Source of the DNA: Prorocentrum cordatum
Taxonomy: Eukaryota > Sar > Dinophyceae > Prorocentrales > Prorocentraceae
Length of the DNA: 64,000 nucleotides
Direction: 5' to 3'
Assembly (NCBI GenBank): GCA_963575745.1
Contig: CAUYUJ010014331.1
Span: forward strand, 1-64,000
The notes beneath the pieces were generated by a model. That model searched no databases and was not told the DNA's origin. It worked only from the letters and a program-made list of their open reading frames with translations. Position 1 is the stretch's first letter. Each line of letters starts with the position of its first letter. Both the position numbers and the translations under genes were made by a program. Shown piece after piece: positions 10,047 to 19,139 of the stretch.

Positions 10047-10169
10047 TGGTACTCCAAGTTTGCGGAGAAGGTGCAGGCGGGGGGCCGGGGCGCGGCGGAG
10101 GGCGAGGGCGAGCCGGCGGCCGGCGCCGGCGCCGCGGTGGAGGGCGCGGAGCTGGACGAGATGGACTGA
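10047..10169 (+). CDS. Terminal-exon-like fragment, unknown protein
   Basis: The frame reads WYSKFAEKVQAGGRG, then a Gly/Ala/Glu-rich stretch, and ends GAELDEMD with a TGA at 10167-10169. Third positions are nearly all G or C. No family recognised. The open frame runs back through element C, so the true start must lie after 9920; the position given is only where convincing coding character begins. It may pair with the fragment at 9229-9345. Confidence 0.3.
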   Translation, partial: WYSKFAEKVQAGGRGAAEGEGEPAAGAGAAVEGAELDEMD

Positions 10170-11117
10170 GGGGTGCCTCGCCGCGGCCGCCAAGTCTCAC
10201 CAGTTGCTGCGACCACCTGCGAGCCCGTTACCCCTACGTGTGCAGTGGTCCCTGGGGCAGTGGGCACCGCCGCTGGGGTTCAATAGGGCTGCAGACATCC
10301 TTTCTATGCTGAAACTTCGCCGGGGTTTGAGGAATCTGACCTGCAGAAACAGGGTTCACATGTGGTGGCCTAACTAGCCAGCCGGCCTGTCACGCTGCTT
10401 GTTCAGGGGATCCTATCCACCCTGCAAGTACGGGCACTGTCTTGCATTCGCCCGAACCCCAGGTGGATTAGGCGTGGATTGATTCGACTTCTATTCGATG
10501 TGGATTAGGCGTGGGTCCGACGTGGGACCTGACATCCGCCGATCTGTTTCCCAGCGTTTCCGACCCCTCCCCTGCGGGTGTTTTTCTGCCGTCCTGGAAC
10601 CAGTTTTGATGGTCCTGCTGGGGCCCGATCGTGCGCCACAGAGGCCGCGGTCGAAGAGAAACGCCCCGTCAGAACAGAGCACACGCGCCCCAGAACTGGG
10701 GGTTCGACGTGGGGGCTGTCTGCGCGCAGCCCGAAGCCTCCCAGGGCAGGGCCCCCCGGATGCGCAGCGTGCGGCCTGCACGTCTCCGGCGCCCGCCTCG
10801 GCTCGGCCCGGGCGCCGCGCCGCGCGCCCTCTCTGCGCTCGCGCGCCGTGCTCGCGCGGAGCGGGGGGGGGTCCTCGGGGAGGGGCCCAGCGTCGGGGGG
10901 GGGGAGGAGCAGCGACACCACCACAACGCCGGGGGGGGGGCCTTTGCCAGCGAGGAGGTCCACGAGGCCTCCCCGAGCTGGGCGAGGGGGCGTACCACAC
11001 ACCACCAGGGGGCCCCCCTGGCTCCTCCCGCTGATGGTCCCTGGTGGTGGTGGTGGTGGGTGTCGCTGTCCCCCGTTCCTGTTCGCCGGCGGTGCGCGCG
11101 AGTGGGCGGCGTGAGGG
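10170..11117. other. Unassigned GC-rich stretch
   Basis: GC-rich, with overlapping open frames on both strands and no recognisable product. GGGGGCTGTCTGCGCGCAGC near 10710 has a relative near 48228. Confidence 0.35.
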
Positions 11118-11215
11118 GGGCGGCCTTCAAGAAGGCGGGGGGGGCTGCTTACGAGAGAGGGAAGGCGGGGGGGGGGATCCCGAGAGGTCTTCTTAGAAGC
11201 CGGGAAGGCTCCCTG
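11118..11215. repeat. Fold-back repeat V, copy 3
   Basis: GGCCTTCAAGAAGGCGGGGG and TCTTCTTAGAAGCC modules, diverged from 49389-49566. Confidence 0.4.
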
Positions 11216-12105
11216 CCTTCGTCGGAGCCCCCCCGCCTCCCCAGACGGCCGCCCCTCCTTTGCGCCACCCCCTCGGGCGCGCCAACAACTCCGTCTGGTG
11301 GCCCGAGAAGATGCGCGCGGGAGGTTGTCCGCAGCTTTCGGGAGGGGCAGGGTGTATCGATGGCACGCTCGTCGTCTTCCAAACCGCTCGTGGTACTCGT
11401 CTGCGTGTGGCGCGTGTGGTGCAGAAGCCTTGGTCGGATTCTTGGAGGCCCATCCTGTGCCCCTGGGATCGCCAACGGCCCCAGCGAAGGGGTCGGGCTT
11501 CCCGGGGGCCAGCGACCCGAATAAGCAAAGTCGTCCGTGGTCTGGGCATCAGCCCCTGCTGGCGTCGCCGAACAAACACACAGTGGCGGGCGTGTTTGTC
11601 GGCCGACCCGACGCCCAGGGGCCCTCTGCGGGACCCGGGCTGGCAGGAAACGAACCGTGGCGAGACACGGGTCGTGCGGGTGGTATCGAGAGCGGTCGGG
11701 GTGTTTTCGATCTGCTCGAAAGACCACGGGCGGGAATTTGGTGGCCTCGTTCATTGCGCCCGCGGGCGCTACTTGAGCCTCCGCGCACGCCCCCCATATC
11801 GCGCTGCCACATCGCAAATTTGCCCTCGCGGCCGTCGGGTTCCTGGTGCGCCTGGCAACGAGTAGCAAGAGTTGTTCCCAGAGCACTGCTTGCATTCAGG
11901 TGTTCTTTCGACTTGTTTGTCATCAGGAGCTGGGCCTGCATGGCGGTCTGGCGGCTCCGAGGCCGCCGTCGCCGCCCAGGACGTGTGGAATTTGTGCACA
12001 CAGTTGTTGGTTTCAGACCAGTCGTCCACCGTGGCGCCCTTTCCCAGGACAAGGTCACGGAAGGTTGCAGCCCACGAGTTCAGACAGACAGGAAGGGACA
12101 GAGGA
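11216..12105. other. Unassigned stretch
   Basis: Long open frames exist, but no domain is recognised and no repeats are seen. Confidence 0.35.
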
Positions 12106-12179
12106 GCAGGAGGCCGAGCAGGAGGAGGCGGATGGAGGAGGAGGAGGAGGAGGAGGAGGAGGAGGAGGAGGAGGTTGAG
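12106..12179. repeat. Short GGA purine tract
   Basis: GAGGAGGCGGATGGA then nearly pure GGA. Confidence 0.8.
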
Positions 12180-12611
12180 GTGGACCTGGAGCCGCACCAG
12201 GAGCGGAAGGCGGAGCAGAGGGGGACAGACGAGGGGTGGACGAGGCAACCTGGCAGCGCACCCTGGCCCACCGCCTCGGAGGTCCCCCCCCCCGCAGGTC
12301 CCTGCACGGAGACCTCCACGCGTGCCCCTGCCGGCTCCCTGGGGCCCCCCGAGGCTGCCGAGGCCGCCGGGGCCCGCGGCCCGCGGGAGGAGCCCGGGCC
12401 CGCCCCAGCGTGCCCGCGGCACACACGCGGCAGGTCGCGCGGCGGAGACGCTCGCGGCAGCGGCCCGTGGTGCCGCGGGCGGCCCTCCGTGTCCCTGGGC
12501 GGCACTCTGTGGCCGTGCCCCCCGGCTCCGCGTGGCGGCGGCCCCCGGGCCGCGATCCCCACGGGTAAATACGGCCGTCGAGCAGTGGCGAAGCGTCCCG
12601 GCGTGCCTAGG
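12180..12611. other. Unassigned GC-rich stretch
   Basis: Open on the plus strand as EVEVDLEPHQERKAEQRGTD and a Pro/Ala/Gly-rich continuation to a TGA near 12635. Could be an exon, but nothing recognisable supports it. Confidence 0.3.
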
Positions 12612-12698
12612 TGGGCCTGCGAAACAGTGTGCTGAGAGCCTTCTCGTGGTTTCCACGAGAGGTTCTCAGGTCCTTCCTGGCCGGGGCCGTCTTGCTTT
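12612..12698. repeat. Hairpin repeat I, copy 1
   Basis: CTGAGAGCCTTCTCGTGG pairs with CCACGAGAGGTTCTCAG around a TTT loop (12632-12669), flanked by TGGGCCTGC and GGCCGTCTTGCTT. Repeated at 13059-13148. Confidence 0.65.
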
Positions 12699-13058
12699 AC
12701 AGCGAGCGGCTTGAATAAGGAACACTTACTTTTCAAAAGGGGCTCGGTCGGTCCTTAGGCTTGCATGCTTTATTTACATCAGAGCGTGAAATACCTACCC
12801 CGCTTTCGCTTCCAGGCAAAACCAAGTCATACCACGCGCCTCCTCGTCAAGCGGCCTGACCAGTACAGGCTGCAATTTGGCATCGTTTGGTATCTCTTGG
12901 AAGCGAGGGTGGTCAAAAGCGAGGTAGGTTTGTTTCCCCCCTATTATAGTTCCTTATGCGTTATTTGTTATTCATCGTTCCTTATGCGTTATTCCTTGGG
13001 ATAAAAAAGGGGCTTCGTTCCTTATTTATCGTTCCTTCGGTCAGGCCGATGACTGCAC
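12699..13058. other. Mostly unassigned; holds an M-like tail
   Basis: 12998-13045 (AAAAAAGGGGCTTCGTTCC) resembles the 3-prime half of repeat M. GTTCCTTATGCGTTATT is duplicated near 12950 and 12980. Confidence 0.45.
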
Positions 13059-13148
13059 TGGGCCTGCCAAACAGTTTTTCTGAGAGCCTGTTTCGTGGTT
13101 TCCACGAGAGGGCCTCAGAACCCTTTCTGGCCGGGCCCGTCTTGCTTG
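13059..13148. repeat. Hairpin repeat I, copy 2
   Basis: Same order as copy 1: TGGGCCTGC, CTGAGAGCC, GTGGTTTCCACGAGAG, then CGTCTTGCTT. The stem keeps its core. Confidence 0.65.
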
Positions 13149-13206
13149 AGCGCATCGGGCCTATGTTCTGATGACCTTGTTCCCCATATCCTAAGATGGG
13201 GTTCTT

Positions 13207-13480
13207 GTTATTACTTGGACGCCTCCTACTCCTCCTCCTCCTCCTCCTTCCTCCTCCTCTTTTCTCCTCCCCTCCTGTCGGACATACTCAGACTTGCTCA
13301 TACACAGACTTACTCATACTCAGACTTACTCATACTCAGACCTACTCATACTCAGACTTACTCACACTCAGACATACTCATATACAGACTTACTCATACA
13401 CAGACTTACTCATACACAGTATTAGTCATACCCAGACGTACACATACACAGACTTACTCATACACAGACTTACTCATACT
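13207..13480. repeat. Pyrimidine tract and CTCATACTCAGA minisatellite
   Basis: ATTACTTGGACGCCTCC is followed by CTC triplets (to about 13277), then about 15 imperfect 12-bp units of ACTCATACACAG or ACTCATACTCAG running straight into the 152-bp satellite. The same order occurs at 60.05-60.45 kb. Confidence 0.8.
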
Positions 13481-14240
13481 CAGCACCCCTAAGGGGAGCC
13501 GCCAGGGGTGGTTGCACGGGCTCGTTCGCGGCCATTTTGTGGGGATGTCTCAGGCGGTTTGCCTGTTTCTGTGCCCAACATCCTTCGCTTTCGGAGCAGA
13601 TTTGGAGGATGTCTCGAGCGAGGCGCTCATTTCAGCACCCCTAAGGGGAGCCGCCAGGGGTGGTTGCACGGGCTCGTTCGCGGCCATTTTGTGGGGATGT
13701 CTCAGGCGGTTTGCCTGTTTCTGTGCCCAACATCCTTCGCTTTCGGAGCAGATTTGGAGGATGTCTCGAGCGAGGCGCTCATTTCAGCACCCCTAAGGGG
13801 AGCCGCCAGGGGTGGTTGCACGGGCTCGTTCGCGGCCATTTTGTGGGGATGTCTCAGGCGGTTTGCTTGTTTCTGTGCCCAACATCCTTCGCTTTCGGAG
13901 CAGATTTGGAGGATGTCTCGAGCGAGGCGCTCATTTCAGCACCCCTAAGGGGAGCCGCCAGGGGTGGTTGCACGGGCTCGTTCGCGGCCATTTTGTGGGG
14001 ATGTCTCAGGCGGTTTGCCTGTTTCTGTGCCCAACATCCTTCGCTTTCGGAGCAGATTTGGAGGATGTCTCGAGCGAGGCGCTCATTTCAGCACCCCTAA
14101 GGGGAGCCGCCAGGGGTGGTTGCACGGGCTCGTTCGCGGCCATTTTGTGGGGATGTCTCAGGCGGTTTGCCTGTTTCTGTGCCCAACATCCTTCGCTTTC
14201 GGAGCAGATTTGGAGGATGTCTCGAGCGAGGCGCTCATTT
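13481..14240 (+). repeat. 152-bp satellite, five units
   Basis: Exactly five units of 152 bp start with CAGCACCCCTAAGGGGAGCC (13481, 13633, 13785, 13937, 14089). They are almost identical; one visible difference is TTTGCTTG in unit 3. A sixth, broken unit runs to about 14312. Each unit holds two related halves around GGATGTCTCGAG and GGATGTCTCAGG, suggesting a dimeric origin. The 146-residue open frames across it are repeat artefacts. Confidence 0.95.
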
Positions 14241-14329
14241 TCACCCCCCAGGTGGGCCAGATTTTGAGGATGTCTCGATCGGTTTGCTAGTTTTGGTGGC
14301 CAGGCTCGTGGGCGCAGATTCTTCTCAGG

Positions 14330-14590
14330 ATGCCACAGGAGGCTCCAACAGGCTCCAGGAGGCTCCAGGAGACCACATGAGGTCCCAGGAGGCATCAGGA
14401 GGCCACAGAAAGACTCAAGAGGCCACAGGATGTCCCAAGAGGCTCCAGGAGGCCCCAGGAAGCTCCAGAAGGCCTCAGGAAACCACAGGAGACCCCAGGA
14501 GACAACAGGAAGCGCCAGGAGGCCTCGGAAGGCAACAGGAGGCCCCGAGAGGCCCCAGGAGCAGGAGGCCTCAGAAGGCAACAGGAGTGG
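14330..14590. repeat. 12-bp minisatellite CAGGAGGCCCC/TCC
   Basis: About 20 imperfect units of AGGAGGCNNCAG. It resumes at 14873-14960. Confidence 0.8.
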
Positions 14591-14604
14591 CTCCAATCCC
14601 ATGT

Positions 14605-14872
14605 GTTTTACGTATGCTCCTATCGATTGGGCCTCACCTGGAGCACGATTCTTTGATGTTCTACGTATGTTTCTATAGATGGTCCTTCTCCTGTGTACAC
14701 AATCCTAAATATTTTACTCATGTTCCTATGTATTGGGCCTCTCCTGGGGCACGAGTCCTTGGTGTTTTACGCGTGTTCCTATAGATTGCCCTTCTCCTGT
14801 GGCTCTAATCCGCAATGTTTTATGTACGTCTGTTGCTATAGATTGCGCCTCCCCTGGGGCACGAAACCTTCC
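14605..14872 (+). repeat. 53-bp tandem repeat, five units
   Basis: Units start at 14605, 14658, 14711, 14764 and 14817 with GTTTTACGTATG-like sequence, followed by TCCTATAGATTG and TCTCCTGGGGCACGA. Odd and even units alternate, so the basic unit may be a 106-bp dimer. Confidence 0.85.
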
Positions 14873-14960
14873 TAGGAGGTCCCAGGAGGTCCCAAGAGGC
14901 TCTTGGAGACCCCAGGAAGCCCCAGTAGGTTTCAGGAGGCCCCAGGAGGCCCCAGGCTCA
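14873..14960. repeat. 12-bp minisatellite, second block
   Basis: GGAGGTCCCAGGAGGTCCC and related units, the same motif as 14330-14590, on the far side of the 53-bp array. Confidence 0.7.
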
Positions 14961-15356
14961 TGCACAGAGACGCGCTCGTACTACTGAGGCTCATTCACAC
15001 TCCAATTCATTCGCAGTTAGATTGATGTCCAGACCGTCACAACTGAAGCCCGTTAATATTCGAAAGCCCTTGCGCCTAGACATTCACGGCGGACAGGTCC
15101 ATGCGAGTAGATGCACATATGGGGAGCTCCACGCAGTGAATAATTTTTTGTTCTCAGAACATGCTTGGGCTTGAAGAACTTTTCGTGGTAGGCCTACAGG
15201 AATGCCGGGACGGTCGGCCCCTGCTCAAACGACAGCTGCGTGTCGTGCCGACGCGGCTGCGACCCCTGCGCGGGCGTCCCAGGTCGAGATCGCCGCCCGT
15301 GGCCCGGGCATCGGCCAAGAGAGGGCACGACCGTGACCGTGCGGCCGGAACGCCGG
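14961..15356. other. Unassigned stretch
   Basis: Low repeat content. GC rises from about 15220. No gene seen. Confidence 0.35.
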
Positions 15357-15521
15357 CGGTCGTGGACGGCGGAGCGACCCCCGCGGCGTCCCGAGCCAGG
15401 GCCCGGGTCGCCACGGCGCGAGCCTGCGGCGTGGGGGCGCGGTCGTGGACGGCGGAGCGACCCACGCGGCGTCCGGCGCCAAGGCCCGGGTCGCCGCGGC
15501 GCGAGCCTGCCGCGTGGGGGC
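15357..15521 (+). repeat. 83-bp tandem duplication
   Basis: GGTCGTGGACGGCGGAGCGA through GCGAGCCTGCGGCGTGGGGG is repeated with few changes at an offset of 83 bp. Confidence 0.8.
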
Positions 15522-16365
15522 GTTTTCTGCGCGAGGGTGCCCCGCGCGGGGCGTTATATCCACGCGGTCGCGCAGCCACGGGATCGCGCCCGGGGCTGCA
15601 GACCGCGAAGGCGTGGGCACGGACATGGCCGCCGCTCGTGGTGCGCCCGGCGCGCTCGCCCCGCGCCGCCCTAGGCCCCTAGAACTAGCGGGCTGCCCTG
15701 CCGTGTGCGCTGCGCGCTGGGCGGTCGACACCTTCTCTGTGCACTGCCTGTGGCCTTGCCTGCGCGGCGCTGTCGCAAAAGAGGCGGACGCTCCCCAGAG
15801 GAGGAAGCAGTGCCGATGCCGCGACCCTTCCCTCGTTGTCGCATGCTCAGGCCTCCCGGGGCGCCCTCGTCGCCACGACGGCTGGATCTGGCCCAGAGTC
15901 CGGGTCAGGGCGAGCTTGGGGAGAGGTCTGTGGAGTGGCGGTATCGGTGTGTTTCCTGTCTCCCCAGCTCAGAGGGGAAACGTTTCGGAACCCCTCAGCG
16001 GCGCAGCCTGCATTTTCGGAGGTCCTCGCAGATTTCTTGCCCCAGCGGTGGAGTTCCCCCCCCCCCAATGGGAGGTACCTCCGTCGTCGCACCGGGCGCT
16101 TTTCGAGCTCCAGGGGAGGAGCGTTGAGCGTCGAGAAGAAGTCAGCGCGGACATCCGAAAGTGGTTGTGTATTGAACTTGCAGAGCGGGTCACGGTTGGC
16201 CCTCAGGGGACATTCGCACGCAGATTCTGCAATCAGCAGGTGCTCGGGGTACAGCTTCGACGAGGGTCGGTACTACTCGTTGCAATCTTATTTCCCAGGG
16301 CTATCTTGGTGTCCCTGGGGGGGGGGCAGGCTGTCTCAGGAGCCTATAGAGGGTCTTCGGTGGTC
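15522..16365. other. Unassigned stretch
   Basis: Open plus-strand frames without recognisable domains. No clear repeats. Confidence 0.35.
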
Positions 16366-16810
16366 CATGTTACGCGAAGTGCCTGAGTGGTGTGCTGAAT
16401 CGAAGCTTCCGTGAACCGTCTGAGGGGTCAGCTGAGGGCCCCCCGGGGAGTCCACGGGGCACGGAGTGCCTGAGGGGTGTGCCGAATCGAGGCTCCCTGC
16501 GGCCGTCTTGAAGGCCGGCGAGTCACCCCTGGAGGTCAACGGGGCACGACATGCGTCAGAGGTGTACCGAGTTGAGGCCCTGGAGCCGTCTTCGGGGCCA
16601 GCTGAGGGCCCATGATGCAGGTGCGTGAGGGGTTTGCCGAGTTGAAACTCTTGTGAGAATTGAATTAAGCTGCGCATCCCTCGTCCTTTGGCGTGTCGCA
16701 GAGGCCTCTGGGGCACTGCCGATTTGGACTCCGATTTCTTGGCGTGTCGCAGAGGCCTGGGCGCATCCCTTGCGCCTTGCCGATTTGGACTCCGATGTCT
16801 CGACGGAGGC
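16366..16810 (+). repeat. About 86-bp and 58-bp tandem repeats
   Basis: Units with GTGCCTGAGGGGTGTGCCGA recur at about 16377, 16464, 16549 and 16622. They pass into GTGTCGCAGAGGCCT...GATTTGGACTCCGAT units at about 16690 and 16747. Confidence 0.65.
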
Positions 16811-17012
16811 CTACCAGCCTACCGATTTCTGCCGATGCGACTTCTCCCGACTTGGCTGCCGATTTCCGCCGATCCGATTCATCTAGGTCGCGGGTCCGAC
16901 TCATCGATCCGATTCTGGGCTCTCCCGCCCTCGGGGCCCCATCCGGGAGCCGCAGGCCTTCTTCTCGGGTGACTGTGGCAGATGTCTCGAAGACCAGGGA
17001 CCATATCTCACC

Positions 17013-17184
17013 ACCTACCAAACCACCCCAACCCAACCCGAAGGCCTCAATTTGCCCTCCATTTCCAGTGGGGGGGGGTCGGGGAACGTCGAAAAAACAC
17101 GTGGAACCCGTACCCCCCCCCAACCCGAAATTCGGGTCAAATTCGGGTCTTCGGGTTGGGTTGGGGTGGTCTGGTAGGCAGTCA
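17013..17184. mobile_element. TIR element D, copy 1
   Basis: The left terminus ACCTACCAAACCACCCCAAC continues to CCAACCCGAAG. The right terminus is its inverse (CTTCGGGTTGGGTTGGGGTG, then GTCTGGTAGG). The interior GTCGAAAAAACACGTGGAAC matches 54756-54917. ATATCT occurs on both borders (17003-17008, 17185-17190). Non-coding. Confidence 0.75.
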
Positions 17185-17200
17185 ATATCTATCGGTGAGG

Positions 17201-17282
17201 GGCCCCTGGGCGGTGGCACGCCCGAGCGGCATCTTGCAGCGGGGTGACGCTCGGACGTGCCACCGCCCAGGGGTCGGCCCCA
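17201..17282. repeat. Fold-back K
   Basis: CCCCTGGGCGGTGGCACG then CCGAGCG pairs with CGCTCGGACGTGCCACCGCC then CAGGGG, around a loop of about 18 nt. CGCTCGGACGTG also marks element G. Confidence 0.6.
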
Positions 17283-17339
17283 CGCTGCTGGGGTCTCGGT
17301 GGTGGTGGTGATCCGTGGTTCCCCTCCGCGAAGGGCACA

Positions 17340-17450
17340 GAGGTTTCGTAACCACTCGCTGGCGGAGGTCCGCGCGGATTTTTCGGATCGGCGCTGGACT
17401 CCCCCTGGCGCGCTCCGGGTCCAGCGCCGGTCCAAGGAATCCTCGGGGGC
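17340..17450. mobile_element. TIR element B, diverged copy
   Basis: GGTCCGCGCGGATTTTTCGG, ATCGGCGCTGGACTCC and the inverse arm GTCCAGCGCCGGTCC. Confidence 0.5.
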
Positions 17451-18070
17451 CCCCAAGCGGGGTGGTGACCACACCGTGCGGTGAGCCGGTGGGGATTCGG
17501 GGTCACCGCGCGGGTCTTGGGTCTCGGGCCGTTCTCCGAGGACGTCTCGGGCGGCAAGGGCCTCTCTTTCCTTCCACGTCGTCCTCATTCCTCCCTCGTC
17601 CTTGTTCCCTGCCATTGACCCTCCTCCATCCTCCATCCTTGCTCGGACATCCTGCGCCCCCCCCCTTTTCCCCGTCTCCCCACATCATCTTTCCGCCTCG
17701 TCCTTTTCTGAGTCGTGTTAATCTTTTATGGATTCTGGTTCCTGTTTCCTCGCAGTCTCATCCTCTCAGTTGTTGTTCTTGCACACAACGTTCGGATTTC
17801 CAGTCTACACACCACGAACAGCCCGACGTGGCCTCCTAAGGCCCAGGAGCGCTCGCGCCCTTCCCCCCCCCCACCATCCGGACACCCGCTCCCTTCTTCC
17901 CCCCCCCGCCTTATTGGGGAAATTTCTGGAAGCACGGAAGCCATGCCAAAATATCCGAGGGGGTCGCACATGCCTCAAGCATTCGGGCGGGTGGCCATTG
18001 GGGGTGACCTGAACGCGCGGTGGAGAAACGGAAAGACTCTTCAGGGCCTCTTTTGGGACCAGCAGGGGCC
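17451..18070. other. Unassigned, pyrimidine-rich to 17900
   Basis: Long CCTCC/TTCC-rich runs on the plus strand, then ordinary sequence. No gene seen. Confidence 0.4.
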
Positions 18071-18209
18071 CAAAAGGGGCCCTGGAGGGCGGATTCCCTT
18101 CGGGGACCACCCGTTAAAATTGGAACGGTACAGAGAAGATTAGCATGGCCCCTGCGCACGGATGACACGCACAAATCGAGAAGTGTATACAAAAGGGGCC
18201 CCGGAGGGC
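18071..18209 (+). mobile_element. Target duplications flanking a U6 retrocopy
   Basis: The 20-bp sequence at 18071-18090 recurs at 18190-18209 with one difference (CAAAAGGGGCCC, then T or C, then GGAGGGC). The U6-like sequence lies exactly between them. Direct repeats of this length starting with an A-run are typical of target-primed reverse transcription by a LINE. Confidence 0.75.
18091..18189 (+). ncRNA. U6 snRNA-like sequence (retroposed copy)
   Basis: The 99 bp match U6 along their length. A 5-prime stem-loop CCCTTCGGGG is followed by AAAATTGGAACGGTACAGAG, giving the ACAGAGA box at 18130-18136, then TTAGCATGGCCCCTGCGCA and GGATGACACGCACAAATCG. U6 pairs with the 5-prime splice site and U2 in the spliceosome. 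The ACAGAGA box and AGC triad are intact, but no T-run terminator follows; the 3-prime end passes into AAAA. With the flanking duplications this points to a retrocopy, although the RNA part itself is well preserved. Confidence 0.85.
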
Positions 18210-18291
18210 CTCTCCAAGGCCCCTCTCTTCGCCCTCACCACCACCCGCCAGAGGGACTCTCGCATGCTTCAAGCATGCGGGCATGCCCGCT

Positions 18292-18432
18292 CGAGGAGGA
18301 GGAGGAGGAGGAGGAGGAGGAGGAGGAGCGAGGAGGAGGAGGAGGAGGAGGAGGAGGAGGAGGAGGAGGAGGAACGAGGAGGAGCGGCGGAGGAGGAGGA
18401 GGAGGAGGAGGAGGAGGAGGAGGAGGAGGGAG
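18292..18432. repeat. (GGA)n purine tract
   Basis: Begins CTCGAGGAGG; almost pure GGA. Confidence 0.9.
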
Positions 18433-18584
18433 GCAGGAGGGACACCCTCCCCGCGCGAGGCAGGGCGAGGCGGGAGGGAGGCCCAGGCCCCGCTCCCTGC
18501 CGCATGTCTTCCTTCCCGAAGCAATCCAGTGGCCCGCGCACTGCTGGCAATGCTTTGGATTCGGGGGCCACGATTGGCCGACAC

Positions 18585-18853
18585 CTGCATGACACGAACA
18601 GGACACTGCATATTTCGGGGGAGCGTAAGACCCGGGTTTGCCAGGACTCGGGTTCGCCATCGTTTTTTGACGACCGCGCCTCGGATTTTGACGAGGAGGA
18701 GTTTCGTGGGATGTCTGCAGCGGGAGGCCTCGTCAAAATGCAGGCTCGGCCTCGTCATTTTTGTTGACGACCTCGTCGGGGATTTCCGAGTCCCCCGTAA
18801 CCGGGTCTTACGTCTCCCCGAATCTGCATGACACGAACAGGACACTGCATATT
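18585..18853. mobile_element. TIR element F, copy 2, between 30-bp direct repeats
   Basis: The termini TCGGGGGAGCGTAAGACCCG and (reverse complement) TCGGGGAGACGTAAGACCCG enclose 18615-18823. A perfect 30-bp direct repeat starting CTGCATGACACGAACAGGAC lies immediately outside at 18585-18614 and 18824-18853. The interior matches copy 1 at 274-463. Confidence 0.7.
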
Positions 18854-18920
18854 GTCGTGCGGCTCATGACTTCAACATCTCACGGATGATGAAGCAGGAG
18901 AGCAAAGGATTTCTCTCTGG

Positions 18921-19139
18921 ATGATTCAGGGAAACGGGTTGGTGGACGGGGTTGCAGGAGAAATAGCTCTAGCGGAGAGGATCTCCGAGGAAGCCAGAAC
19001 CCGTATCGCACGTACCGAACACAAAGCAGCATTGGTTCGAACGATTTTGTTGCGTGCTCATTTGGATGCGACTGCAGCCGATCTTCGGCAGATTTTTGAA
19101 AGCAGGAGAAGCTATCATCGTCCTCCACCTGCCCCCTAG
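18921..19139 (+). pseudogene. Possible LINE RNase H / C-terminal remnant
   Basis: The frame reads QGNGLVDGVAGEIALAERIS and then ARTEHKAALVRTILLRAHLD. The GNxxVDxxAG pattern resembles the last catalytic region of RNase H domains in dinoflagellate LINEs, recognised by pattern only. Downstream, HSPKHVHCVGGGF (about 19280-19320, another frame) could be a decayed tail. No reverse transcriptase is seen upstream. Confidence 0.3.

Noticed and set aside
13530-13545. GCCATTTTGTGG in the satellite as a spliced leader
   Set aside because: Only eight consecutive positions match; the required flanks CCGTA and CTCAAG are missing.
13481-14240. 146-residue proteins repeated three times
   Set aside because: Because 152 is not a multiple of 3, the same satellite is read in rotating frames; no coding signal beyond the repeat.
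13481-14240. CRISPR-like array
   Set aside because: Whole 152-bp units repeat without unique spacers, and the context is eukaryotic. The 88-bp array was rejected for the same reason.
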